DNA of 64,000 bases from CAVVST01 sp963750995 (lineage in GTDB: Bacteria > Acidobacteriota > Vicinamibacteria > Vicinamibacterales > UBA2999): NCBI GenBank assembly GCA_963750995.1, contig CAVVST010000006.1, positions 120,498 to 184,497 of the forward strand, given 5' to 3'. The notes below the pieces were generated by a model, which saw only the letters and a list, made by a program, of their open reading frames with translations, ran no database searches and was not told the origin of the DNA. Both the position numbers and the translations under genes were made by a program. Shown here piece after piece: positions 17,533-26,737 of this stretch (position 1 is the stretch's first letter; every line of letters begins with the position of its first letter).

Positions 17533-18641
17533 GTGATCCAGGCTCGGCTGTTGAGGACCGCCCAACTGATCTGCGTGATTGCCGTCCTCGGCATGCCGGT
17601 GGCATCGCTGCCGCAGACGGCAGCGCCGCCGCGGACCGAGCCAACCACAACCACGTCTCACCCTTTCTCAGACCATCTCATCCGCGCCCAAGGCCGCAGC
17701 ACCGGCCAAGAAAGCCGCGGCGCCCGCCAAGAAAACGGTGTCAGCCGCTGCGCGCCGCCGCGCTGCGGCTAGAGCCCGTGCTGCCGCGGCCGCCCGGGCA
17801 CTGAAGGAAGCCGCAGGAGCCAAGTTCAAGCTCGACGATCGTGGTGAGCTGGTGCCGGATCTTCGCGCCGAAGCCGCCATCATCTACGATCCCGCGACCG
17901 GCGAGGTGCTGTGGGAGCAGAACTCGCAGAACCAGCGGTCGATCGCGAGCATCACCAAGGTGATGACCGCCGTGGTCTTCCTCGAGAGCTCGACCCGATC
18001 TCGCCGAAGAGGTCGTCGTGCAGCGCGCCGACGTGCGTCGTGCGTCGACGACCTACTTCGCGCGGGCTACAAGCTGACGAAGCCGGCGATCTGCTGCATC
18101 TCACTGCTGATAGCATCCGACAACGCCGCCGCGCGCGTGCTCGCCCGCGTCTCGCACGCAGGGCTCGACCGGCTTCATCGCGCGGATGAACGAGAAGGCT
18201 GCGGAGCTCGGACTGACCGCGACGCACTACGCCGATCCCTCGGGGCTGCTGCTCGAGAACGTGTCGTCGGCATACGACATGGCGCGGCTGATCGCCATTC
18301 GCCGGTCAGGACGAACGGATCGCGCAGCGTCATGCAGAAGGCGAATCACAGCATCCAGGTCGGCCGCCGCATCGATCAGCATCCACAGCACCAACCAACT
18401 CGTGATGAAGGGCGACGTCGACGTGCTGGGCGGCAAGACCGGATTCATCAGCAAGGCGGGCTACTGCCTGGCGACGCTGCTGCGCCTGCCGCAGGGCGGC
18501 CCGCAGGTGGCGGTGGTCGTGCTTGGCGCCAAGTCGAACGCGGGACGTTTCTGGGAAACGCGACACCTCTTCAACTGGCTGGCGGGCAAGGCGCAGGATC
18601 TGATCGCGCCACCGGTTGAAGCGGCGACCGTCACGAACTGA
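17533..18641 (+). CDS. dacA: D-alanyl-D-alanine carboxypeptidase, S11 family (multiple frameshifts)
   Basis: Penicillin-binding carboxypeptidase that trims the terminal D-Ala of peptidoglycan stem peptides in the periplasm. A signal-like segment (RLLRTAQLICVIAVLGMPVA) is followed by an Ala/Lys-rich linker. The catalytic triad of motifs follows in order: S-x-x-K in SIASITKVMT, S-x-N in IASDNAAARVLA, and KTG in VLGGKTGFISKAGYC. EKAAELGLTATHYADPSGL is also typical. The protein runs through all three frames with about six switches. Start choice (GTG 17533, TTG 17527) is uncertain because the first switch is near 17690. Confidence 0.87.
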
Positions 18642-18656
18642 CGTCTCTTACCCTCT

Positions 18657-19562
18657 TTAGCTCGAATATCCCCGCTGTATCGCTGCTGCGTCGAGCGGCA
18701 GCGTGGCGATCTCTATCCACGACCGGCATGACGGGACGCGACGCGCGCCGGCCGTCGTACGCCTTCAGATAGCGGCTGCACGACGTCGCACGCGTAAACG
18801 CGGTACTGCCCGTCGGGCGTCGCGAATGAGGTGATCCGCGAGCGGTCGCTGTTGCCGGCAATAGGGGCACGTGAGCGGCTCGAACTTCCACCGAAGCCCG
18901 CAGCGGCCGCAGATCAGATGCCGTTCGGCCGCCGGCGTAATGACGCGAAAAATCGGGCTCGCCGCCGCACAACGCGCAGTGCGCGTGGGTCCAGATGGCA
19001 AGCTCGGTGCGCTGCTGCAGCACTTCCGCGCAACGAGACAGGAACGGCCGCATCGCCAGCAGTGAGTACCTGGTCGAGGATCCCGCTTTCGCTCAGCCGG
19101 CGTCTGGCACCACGCTGTGTGCTGACCGGCGCACGCATGCTTCTCGGCGCCTGCGCGGTACCACCGCCGCGATCACGTCCGACGAGCGTCATGTCGCGTC
19201 CGAGCGTCCTGCACCTGCTGATAATCCGCCTCCTCGAGGGCGCCGAAGCGGCGCATGATGTCCGCCGTCTGCCGCACGACCAGCCGGAGGTCGGTCAGCT
19301 CGAGCGGGATGTCTTCGAAGCGCAGCAGCGGACGCGCTCGCGCCTGATGCCGCGTCGAGGATCTCGGTGCTCAGTTCGAAGCGAGGGAAGCGGGAATGCG
19401 GCCCTGCACGCGACGCTGCACCTCGAGCAGCTCCAGGTGCATGTCGATCGCGTCGGCGAGTTCGGGCTGCCGTTCTTTCAGCGCGCGAAGCTCGACCGCT
19501 TCGCGGGTATCCGAACGGCTGGGGCGAGGAGGGCGAGCGGTCGGAATCCACTCTTCGATCAT
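18657..19562 (-). CDS. fdhE: FdhE-like formate dehydrogenase accessory protein (multiple frameshifts)
   Basis: About 300 residues. The C-terminal half has the two rubredoxin-like iron sites of FdhE: a first CxxC in the HCALCGGEPDF region, CGRCGLRWKFEPLTCPYC, and a last pair around VYACDVCSRYLKAYDG. ATLPLDAAAIQRGYSS ends the protein at 18657. The N-terminus starts MIEEWIPTARPPRPSR at 19562 and has a helical LRALKERQPELADAIDMHLE. FdhE helps deliver or mature selenocysteine/molybdenum formate dehydrogenases. No formate dehydrogenase gene is present in the window. At least five frame changes. The family call rests on the cysteine pattern and C-terminal similarity. Confidence 0.72.
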
Positions 19563-19609
19563 ACGTCACAGGGCAGGCTGAACCGTAGTGGTAGTGTTGG
19601 AGGCTGACG

Positions 19610-21046
19610 ATGCGTATCCTGATGGTCGCATCCGAGGCCGCCCCGTTTGCCAAGACCGGCGGCCTTGCGGACGTGGTCGGCGCGCTGCCGCGCGCGCTGG
19701 CGCGGCTGGGCCAGCCCGTCGACGTCGTGTTGCCGCGATATCGTGGCATTCATGCCGGTGAACCCATCGCCCGGCTGACGGTGCCGCTCGGGGGACAGGT
19801 CGCCGACGCGACGATGTACGCGCACGAAAGCGAGGGCATGCGGACGCTCTTTGTCGATCATCCTGGCTACTTCGATCGCGACCACCTGTACGGTGCCGCG
19901 GGGCACGACTATCCCGACAATCCCGAGCGCTTCGCGTTCCTCTGCCGCGCGGCGCTCGAATGGGCCGACGTCCTCCGGCGAGTCGGTACGACGTCATCCA
20001 CGTCCACGACTGGCAGTCTGGGCTGGTGCCGGTCTGCAACGGGGATGGCGGCGCCGGCACTGCGGCGAGTGCCCTGCATGTTCACGATTCACAACTTGGC
20101 GTACCAGGGCATCGTCGACGCGAGCTGGCTGCCGCGGCTCGGCCTGGGCTCGGAGCTGATGCACGTCGACGCGCTGGAGTTCTGGAGCCGAATCAGTCTG
20201 TCTGAAGGGCGGCATTGTGTTCAGTCGGCTGATCACGACCGTCAGCCCTCGGTATGCCCAGGAAATTCAGACGCCCGAGTTCGGCTTCGGCTTCGACGGG
20301 ATCCTGCGGACCGATCCGGCGACCTCGTCGGGATACTCAACGGGATCGATTACGATCAGTGGGATCCGGCGCGGGACCCATACCTGCCAGAGCCCTTCGA
20401 CGCTCGCGATCTTGACGGGAAGCTGGCGCCCGCCGCGCGCTACTCGAAGCGTTCGGTCTGCCGGCGCGACCCCGGGCGGACGACGGCCGGTGGTCGGGAA
20501 TGGTTTCCCGCCTGGTTGACCAGAAGGGATTCGATTTGCTCGCAGGCGCTGGGTGACGAGCTCCCGCGGTTGAATGCATCGTTCGTGCTGCTCGGCACCG
20601 GCGAGCGACGCTACGAGGACTTGTGGCTGGCGCTGGCGTCGCGCTATCCCGACCGTGTCGGCGCGCGGATCGGATTCGACGAGGCGCTGGCGCACCAGAT
20701 TGAGGGGGGCGCGGACCTGTTTCTGATGCCGTCTCGCTTCGAGCCGTGCGGGCTCAACCAGATGTACAGCCTCCGCTACGGCACCGTGCCGCTCGTGCGG
20801 GCGACGGGCGGGCTGTACGACACGGTCAGAAATTTCGACGAACCCACCGGATCCGGCACAGGATTTACATTTGACGAGTATTCGCCGCAGGCACTGCTGA
20901 GCACTCTGCGGTGGGCGCTGCGCATCTACGAGGACCGTGCCGCCTGGCGGCGCATGCAGGTGGCGGGCATGCAGCAGGACTTTTCATGGGACGCGTCGGC
21001 GCGGGAATACGTGAAGGTCTACGAGCGGGCTGCCCGCCCGTTGTAA
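19610..21046 (+). CDS. glgA: Glycogen synthase, ADP-glucose type (multiple frameshifts)
   Basis: Transfers glucose from ADP-glucose to growing glycogen. GT5 family, about 479 residues. The N-terminal K-x-G-G-L motif is in AAPFAKTGGLADVVGALP. It is followed by VIHVHDWQSGLVP, FTIHNLAYQGI, TTVSPRYAQEIQTPEFG, GILNGIDYDQWDP, VSRLVDQKGFDLL and MPSRFEPCGLNQMYSLRYG. These pieces need frame changes near 19978, 20060, 20205, 20315, 20442 and 20545. A good ribosome binding site (GGAGG, 19599-19603) precedes the ATG. It lies alone, without glgB or glgC nearby. Confidence 0.93.
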   Translation: MRILMVASEAAPFAKTGGLADVVGALPRALARLGQPVDVVLPRYRGIHAGEPIARLTVPLGGQVADATMYAHESEGMRTLFVDHPGYFDRDHLYGAAGHDYPDNPERFAFLCRAALEWADVLRRVGTTSSTSTTGSLGWCRSATGMAAPALRRVPCMFTIHNLAYQGIVDASWLPRLGLGSELMHVDALEFWSRISLSEGRHCVQSADHDRQPSVCPGNSDARVRLRLRRDPADRSGDLVGILNGIDYDQWDPARDPYLPEPFDARDLDGKLAPAARYSKRSVCRRDPGRTTAGGREWFPAWLTRRDSICSQALGDELPRLNASFVLLGTGERRYEDLWLALASRYPDRVGARIGFDEALAHQIEGGADLFLMPSRFEPCGLNQMYSLRYGTVPLVRATGGLYDTVRNFDEPTGSGTGFTFDEYSPQALLSTLRWALRIYEDRAAWRRMQVAGMQQDFSWDASAREYVKVYERAARPL

Positions 21047-21102
21047 CCGCCGGCCATTGGGTGACATCTAACGTACGGGCGGGAGAGTAACCGGAGACAT
21101 AC

Positions 21103-21426
21103 ATGGCATCCGACAAAATGAAGACCCTTACTGACAGCAATTTTGACCAGGAAACGAAGACCGGCGTCGTACTCGTGGATTTCTGGGCGGAGTGGTGCGG
21201 CCCGTGCCGGCGCATTGCGCCGATCGTGGAGCAGCTCGCCAGCGACTATGAAGGCCGCGCGACGATCGGCAAGATGAACGTCGACGAGAACCCCAACATC
21301 CCGACGAGCCGCTTCAGGTGCGCGGCATTCCACGCTGGTCTGTTCAAGGACGGCAAGCTGGAGGAGACGCTGGTTGGCCTCGCGCCGAAGGAAGAGATCG
21401 CTCGTCTCATCGAGAAGCATCTCTGA
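21103..21426 (+). CDS. trxA: Thioredoxin
   Basis: 107-residue disulfide reductase. The active site WCGPCRR follows the usual DFWAEWCGPC strand. The C-terminal LFKDGKLEETLVGL is normal. Between about 21303 and 21342 the sequence reads TSRFRCAAFHAGLF where the family has a stretch like RFQVRGIPTLLLF with the essential cis-proline. Shifting frame restores that stretch, so a pair of compensating indels has scrambled about 12 codons. It lies 3 bases upstream of trxB, forming the reductant pair. Confidence 0.95.
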   Translation: MASDKMKTLTDSNFDQETKTGVVLVDFWAEWCGPCRRIAPIVEQLASDYEGRATIGKMNVDENPNIPTSRFRCAAFHAGLFKDGKLEETLVGLAPKEEIARLIEKHL

Positions 21427-21429
21427 TTC

Positions 21430-22392
21430 ATGGCGGACCGGCAGGTTGTAATCATCGGCTCCGGGCCGGCGGGACTCACCGCCGCACTCTATACCGCCCG
21501 CGCGAATCTGAACCCGCTGCTGATCGAGGGGCTCGAAGCAGGCGGCCAGTTGATGCTGACGACGATGGTGGAGAACTGGCCGGGGTTCAGGGACGGCATC
21601 ATGGGGCCGGACCTGATGGCGGCCATGCGGGAACAGGCGCAGCGGTTCGGCGCCGAATTCCTCGGAGGCAACGTCACGGGCGTGAACCTCCGTGAGCGTC
21701 CGTTCACGATTGCACTGGGGAAGGCAGGACGATCACCGCCGAATCGCTGATCATCGCGACTGGAGCCTCCGCGCGCTGGCTCGAGATCGGGTCCGACCGC
21801 AGGCTGTCGGGCCACGGCGTGTCGACCTGCGCGACGTGCGACGGCTATTTTTTCCGCGGCAAACCGATTGCCGTGATTGGCGGCGGCGACTCGGCGATGG
21901 AAGAGGCGATCTACCTGACGCGCTTCGCCTCGAAGGTGACGGTGATCCACCGGCGCGACTCGCTGCGGGCGTCGAAGATCATGCAGGACAAGGCATTCGC
22001 GAATGCCAAGATCGACTTCATCTGGGATTCCGAGGTCGCCGAGGTCAAGGACGTCGGCAAGAGGGAAGTCACCAGCATCGTCGTGCGCAACCTGAAGACC
22101 GCGAAGCTCACGCGAGATCCCGCTCGACGGCGTATTCATCGCGATCGGCCACACGCCGAACACGGAGCTGTTCAAAGGGCAGATCGAGCTCGATGCCAAC
22201 GGCTATATCGTCACCAGGGAGGGCAGCCACACCAACGTGCCCGGTGTGTTTGCGGCGGGTGATGTGCAGGATCACATCTATCGGCAGGCCGTGACCGCCG
22301 CCGGTTCGGGCTGCATGGCGGCGATCGACGCCGAACACTATCTCGACAACATTCCCGAAGACACCAGCAAGCAGGAACAGACCGTCGCCTAA
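21430..22392 (+). CDS. trxB: Thioredoxin reductase (frameshifted)
   Basis: NADPH:thioredoxin oxidoreductase, FAD-dependent, about 320 residues. FAD motif VVIIGSGPAGLTAALYTARA, redox-active CATCDGYFFRGKP, NADPH motif AVIGGGDSAMEEAIYL, and C-terminal GVFAAGDVQDHIYRQAVTAA. Frames change near 21720 and 22115. The TAA at 22390-22392 is four bases before a large hairpin. With the upstream thioredoxin it forms a complete disulfide-reducing system. Confidence 0.95.
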
Positions 22393-22396
22393 AACT

Positions 22397-22480
22397 GTAA
22401 TGGGGTCGGGAGTCATTTTACGAGGACACTTCGACCCCGTGCGCGAAGTGTCCTCGTAAAATGACTCCCGACCCCATTAC
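22397..22480. repeat. Perfect 37-bp inverted repeat (hairpin)
   Basis: Left arm 22397-22433 begins GTAATGGGGTCGGGAGTCAT. The right arm 22444-22480 is its exact reverse complement, with a 10-base loop ACCCCGTGCG. The element starts four bases after the trxB stop. Its right arm contains the ATG and first six codons of the next gene. A diverged copy of 32 bases of the right arm (27 matches) lies at 56039-56070. It has no T-run, so a simple terminator is less likely than a mobile palindromic repeat. Confidence 0.95.
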
Positions 22481-22940
22481 GCTTCTCGAAATTATCGACG
22501 CGGCTTACGACCGTAAGTCGTGGCATGGCACCAACCTGCGTGGCTCAATCCGCGGAGTGACGCTCCGCCACGCGGCATGGCGGCCGTCGCCGAAGCGGCA
22601 CAACATCTGGGAGCTGGTCGTTCACGCTGCCTACTGGAAATATGCCGCGCTCCGGCGATTTACCGACGCGCCGCGGGGCTCGTTTTCGGTGAAGGGATCG
22701 AACTGGTTCGAGCGCGGCGAGCAGCGTGACGACAGAGCCTGGCGCGAGGACATCGCGCTGCTCGACCGGACCCATCGCGATCTTCGCGCCGTGGTCGCGC
22801 AGTTGACGTCCACCGATCTCAAGAAGACGCCGCGCGGGAGCAAGGTCAGTAACTTCGCGTTGCTCTCCGGCGTCGCGGCGCACGACCTCTACCATGCCGG
22901 CCAGATTCAACTCCTGAAACGCCTGTTTCAGGAGTTGTGA
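22461..22940 (+). CDS. DinB-superfamily protein
   Basis: 159 residues, four-helix-bundle DinB/YfiT-like protein. Metal-binding histidines are likely in ELVVHAAYWKY and in AAHDLYHAGQIQLLKRLF, the latter typical for the superfamily. Members include thiol-dependent transferases and stress proteins, but the reaction cannot be told here. The ATG and the codons for TPDPIT lie inside the right arm of the 37-bp palindrome, so either the repeat supplied the start or the true start is further in. It is intact, unlike most neighbours. Confidence 0.82.
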   Translation: MTPDPITLLEIIDAAYDRKSWHGTNLRGSIRGVTLRHAAWRPSPKRHNIWELVVHAAYWKYAALRRFTDAPRGSFSVKGSNWFERGEQRDDRAWREDIALLDRTHRDLRAVVAQLTSTDLKKTPRGSKVSNFALLSGVAAHDLYHAGQIQLLKRLFQEL

Positions 22941-22988
22941 TTTGCGATTTGGTCTTGGGTCTCGGCCCTTGTGACTTGAGCCTTGTTC
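22938..22988. repeat. Degenerate short-word array before the mnmA stop
   Basis: Drifting words such as GATTTGCGATTTGG, TCTTGGGTCTCGG and CTTGTGACTTGAGCCTTG fill the spacer between the convergent DinB gene and mnmA. The last word is the reverse complement of words found inside der at 60795-60833. Confidence 0.45.
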
Positions 22989-24048
22989 TAGTCAATCCAT
23001 CCGCCGCCGCCGACGAAATCGCCGTCGTAGAACACGACGGCCTGGCCGGGCGTAATGGCGGGCTGGGGATGGTCGAAGACGAACTCGGCGCGATCAGCGT
23101 CGAGCGCCCGGACGCGGCCGGCGGCGGCGCGATGGCGATGCCGGATCTGGGCCTCCACCGGCCTCCATCCTGAGGGCGCGTCCATTGAGACCCAGTTCAC
23201 ACCTGACGCGGTCAGGGTCGCCTGGTCCAGCGCCGCGCGGGGCCCGACAGTCACCTGGCCCGACTCGGCTTCAATCTTGAGGACGTAGAGCGGCGCCTGG
23301 CCGGACACGCCGAGACCCTTGCGCTGGCCAACGGTGAATCGATGCACGCCCTCGTGCGAGGCGAGCACGTTGCCGTGCGTGTCGACGATGGCCCCCGCGC
23401 GCGCAACCGCCGGTTCCTTTCGGGCGACGAAGGCTGCGTAATCGCCGTCGGGCACGAAGCAGATCTCCTGGCTGTCCGGCTTCTCGGCGACCTTGAGTCC
23501 CAGGCGGCGGGCCTGGTCGCGCACCGTCGCTCTTGGTCAGAGACCCTACCGGAAAGGCCGCGCGGGCGAGCTGATCCTGCGTGAGTGAGAACAGGAAATA
23601 CGACTGGTCCTTGTCGGGATCCCCGCTTCGGCGCAGCAGCCAGCGGCCGTCGGCTGCCTGCTCGACGCGCGCGTAGTGCCCGGTCGCCACCTGCTCGGCT
23701 CCGAAACCACGTGCGCGGTCGAGCAGCGTCGCGAACTTCAGGTCGCTGTTGCAGTGGGCGCACGGCAGCGGCGTACGGCCAGCCGCGTACTCCCGCACGA
23801 AATTCGAGATCGACTGTGTCCTGGAACTGGCGCTCGAAATTCAGGATGTAGTGCGGAATCCCGATCGCCTCGGCGACCCGGCGCGCGTCATACAGATCGT
23901 CAAGGGTGCAGCAGGTGCCAAACGCCTCCGTGCCGCGCTGATCGTAGAGCTGCATCGACAGGCCGATGACTTCATGACCCTGCTCGGACAGCAGCGCCGC
24001 GGCGACCGAGGAATCGACGCCGCCAGACATGGCTACGACAATGCGCAT
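22988..24048 (-). CDS. mnmA: tRNA 2-thiouridylase MnmA (frameshifted)
   Basis: Inserts sulfur at position 2 of the wobble uridine in tRNAs for Lys, Glu and Gln, using ATP and a persulfide relay. PP-loop ATPase motif VAMSGGVDSSVAAALL at the N-terminus, FGTCCTLDDLYDARRVA, catalytic cysteine in TPLPCAHCNSDLKF, then KPDSQEICFVPDGDYAAF with the second cysteine, and C-terminal GQRKGLGVSG. Frames change near 23820 and 23530. It begins 4 bases after the cysteine desulfurase gene, its likely sulfur donor. Confidence 0.95.
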
Positions 24049-24052
24049 GGAC

Positions 24053-25223
24053 TCAGGCGCGTACCGGCGTGCGCGTCAGGTTGCGCAGCTTGTCGACGAT
24101 CGCGGGGAGTACCGCGACCACGCGATCGACGTCGGCGACGGTGTTCGAGGTGCCCAGGCTGAAGCGAATCGAGTTCTGCGTCCGGTGCGGAGGAAAGCCC
24201 ATCGCCTTCAGCACGTGCGACGGCTCGAGCGTCCCCGACGAGCAGGCCGAACCGGTTGAGACCGCGATGCCCTCGAGATCGAGCGCGATCAGCAGCGACT
24301 CGGCCTCGATGCGATCGAAGCTGATGTTCGTGGTGTTGGGCACACGCGGGGAGAGTCCGCCATTGACCACAGTGCCCGGCACACTCTTGAGGATGCCTGC
24401 CTCCAGCCGATCGCGGAGCGGCGCGACCCGCGCGCTCTCGTCGGCCATCTTCGCGCGCGCCAGTTCGGCGGCGGTGCCCATGCCGACGATACCGGCGACG
24501 TTCTCGGTGCCCGCCCGGCGATTCCGTTCGTGCTTGCCGCCGGTCATGAGCGGCAGCAGCCGGAGCCCCCGGCGAATCCAGATCGCTCCCACGCCCTTGG
24601 GCCCATAGAACTTGTGCGCCGAGATCGAGAGCGAGGTCGACGCCCAGCGCCTTGACGTCAATCGGGATCTTGCCGGCCGACTGGACTGCATCGGTGTGAA
24701 AGTAGCGCGCCACGCTCCCGCGCGAGCCGCGCCAGCTCGGCGATCGGCTGGATGGTGCCGATCTCGTTGTTCGCATGCATCACCGACACGATGGCGGTGT
24801 CGTCGCGAAGCGCCGCCTTGAGCGCCTCTGGCGAGACGATACCCGTCTCGCCTACTGGAAGCAGGGTGGTCTCCCACCCGCGCTTGCCGAGCGCCTTCAG
24901 CGTGTTCAGCACCGCCTCGTGCTCGATCGTCGTGCCGATGAGGTGGCGCCGTCCCGTCGGCTCCAGCGCCTCCGCCGCGCCGCGGATGGCGAAGTTATCG
25001 CTCTCGGTGCCGCCGCTCGTGAACACCACCTCGGACGCATCGGCGCCGATGCAGCGCCGCCACCGCGCTCCGGGCCTGATCGATGACCGCCTTCGCCCGC
25101 TGCCCGAAGTGGTGGACGCTCGAAGGGTTGCCGAACTCCTCCCGCAGTGCCGCGGTCATGGCCTCGGCAACCGCCGGGATGCACCGGCGTCGTCGCGTTG
25201 TGGTCGAAATAGATGCGCTGCAC
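24053..25223 (-). CDS. iscS: Cysteine desulfurase (NifS/IscS type, multiple frameshifts)
   Basis: PLP enzyme that removes sulfur from cysteine as a persulfide. It starts with GTG at 25223 (VQRIYFDHNATTPVHP). MVFTSGGTESDNFAIRGAAE, TIEHEAVLNTLKAL, VMHANNEIGTIQPI, the PLP lysine in SISAHKFYGPKGVGAIW, and the catalytic cysteine in VSTGSACSSGTLEPSH follow in order. Frames change near 25180, 25050, 24720 and 24635. The adjacent mnmA suggests a role in tRNA thiolation; no iscU or sufU is seen nearby, so the symbol is provisional. Confidence 0.92.
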
Positions 25224-25284
25224 GGGGAACTGGATCCACCTCTGGCATCGTAGCATCCGCGCTAAGTCCCAGCAATAAAACGCC

Positions 25285-25314
25285 TAGACAACAATTTCGA
25301 GCGGCCGATATACT
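25285..25314 (+). promoter_or_regulatory. Candidate sigma-70 promoter for the bactofilin gene
   Basis: TAGACA at 25285-25290 and TATACT at 25309-25314, 18 bases apart. They precede the bactofilin ATG (25404) and its Shine-Dalgarno GGAGGA at 25390-25395. The region 25224-25403 holds no gene. Confidence 0.45.
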
Positions 25315-25403
25315 CTGTGGGCTCTCTACCCCGCGGCCGCGTTCCTGGTTTTTGGATCGCAGATGGCCGACCGCGTTGCCCTTCGGGGCGGAGGAATTGG
25401 ACG

Positions 25404-25949
25404 ATGTGGAAGCGTGATGAAGCGGTGAAGCCGGCGAGCGCCCGCTCGACCCCGGCCGTTCAGTCGCCCAGAGCAGCAGCCAGGCGCCTACACCGCAGCC
25501 GGAGACCCGGCAGCAGACCGGGAGGGACGTGGTGAATATCGGAAAGTCGGTGGTCATCAAGGGCGAATTGAACGGCAGCGAAGACCTCACGATCGAAGGG
25601 CAGGTCGAGGGCAAGATTGAGCTGAAGGACCACGTCCTGACGATCGGACCCAACGGCAAAGATCAAGGCGCAGGTGTTCGCCAAGGCCTTGATCGTGCTC
25701 GGCGAGGTGAACGGGCAACGTCACCGCCACCGAGAAGGTGGAAATCCGCGACGGCGGTTCGGTGGACGGCGACATCGTCTCGCCGCGCGTCGCCATCGCC
25801 GAGGGTGCGCACTTCCGCGGCAGCGTCGACATGCAGCGCAAGCCCGGACAGCAGGGCCAGGGCGCGCAGCAGCAGCGCCCGGCCTCTCAGGGCGGCGCGC
25901 AGCAGCAGCGCAGCCAGCCGCGCAGGTCGCTCAGCCGGTCGCGCGCTAA
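25404..25949 (+). CDS. Bactofilin (multiple frameshifts)
   Basis: Polymer-forming cytoskeletal protein with a right-handed beta-helix core. Start ATG at 25404 (MWKRDEAVKPAS) with GGAGGA eight bases upstream and a Pro/Ala-rich N-terminal tail. The repetitive core reads VNIGKSVVIKGELNGSEDLT, EGQVEGKIELKDHVLTIGP, KALIVLGEVNG, VEIRDGGSVDGDIVSPRVAI and EGAHFRGSVDMQRKPGQ. The Gln-rich tail ends AAQVAQPVAR at 25949. Frames change near 25470, 25668 (an extra A), 25712 (an extra G) and 25900. Roles in the family include cell shape and localising wall enzymes. Confidence 0.88.
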
Positions 25950-25965
25950 CATTTGTGACACGTGG

Positions 25966-26020
25966 TTGTGATTGGTGATTCGTCAATCACCAATCCCGAA
26001 TCACAAATCGCAAATCATAA
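25966..26020. repeat. Short-word array with a perfect small hairpin
   Basis: ATTGGTGATT at 25971-25980 and AATCACCAAT at 25985-25994 are exact reverse complements around CGTC. They are followed by drifting copies (CGAATCACAAATCGCAAATC). The same CACAAATC/CGCAAAT words recur at 54660-54683, between rpoZ and coaBC. Confidence 0.6.
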
Positions 26021-26026
26021 AAGGGT

Positions 26027-26724
26027 GTGGCTCTCTCCGATCTCTTCGCGCGGCGGCGCAAGGACGACGACGCTGACGACACCGGCGCCGGCGCACTCGA
26101 TTCGCCGGTCCAGCCAACACGCGCGCTCGCGCGGTTTCTGGCCGGGCTCGGCGCCCGCCCGCAGCCCGTGCTGCTCGATCTCGGCCCGGCCGTCGGCTCA
26201 AACGTCACGTTCTTCGGCGAGGAGGTCGGCTGCAAGATTTTCGTCGAGGATCTCTCCAAGGATATCGACCGGCACGTGCACCAGGGCGAAGATCGAGGAT
26301 CTTCCCGGCCTTCTTCGATACGCGCTTTCCGCAGGAGACCGGAACCGTCGACGGCATTCTCTGCTGGGACATCTTCGACTACCTGGAGCGGCCCTCCGCC
26401 GAACGCCTCGCGCGCCAGCTCACGCGCGTGCTTCGTCCCGACGGCGTCTTGCTGGCGTTCTTCAGCACCGCCGATCCGCGGTCCGAGACCCGACCCGACC
26501 TACACGCGCCACGTCGTCGTCGACCGCGCCAACCTGCAGTGCCGCTCCGTACAAGGCGGCCCGCGGGAAGCAGCGGCCGTCTGCTGAATCGCGACATCCA
26601 GCGGCTGTTCGAGCCGCTGCGCATCAGCGAAAATTTCCTGCTCAAGACCAACCTGCGCGAGGTGCTGTTCCGCAAGCCCGCGGCTGCCGCTGCGCCGACC
26701 GAGGCGCCGCCGGCGGACCGCTGA
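26027..26724 (+). CDS. SAM-dependent methyltransferase-like protein (multiple frameshifts)
   Basis: About 230 residues. Rossmann motif VLLDLGPAVGSNVTFFGEE, then VEDLSKDIDRHV. Pieces in other frames recall ILCWDIFDYLERPSAERLAR, LRPDGVLLAFFSTADP, NRDIQRLFEPLRISENFLL and KTNLREVLFRKP, which together look like a class I methyltransferase domain. At least four frame changes between 26285 and 26560. GTG start at 26027 after an AAAAGGG ribosome binding site. The 14-base gap to the next gene suggests an operon. Substrate unknown. Confidence 0.7.
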
Positions 26725-26737
26725 GCGCGGCGGCCTG

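Noticed and set aside
22397..22480. Rho-independent terminator of trxB
   Set aside because: The stem is far longer than needed, has no T-run on either strand, and one arm encodes the next gene's start. A diverged copy lies inside another gene.
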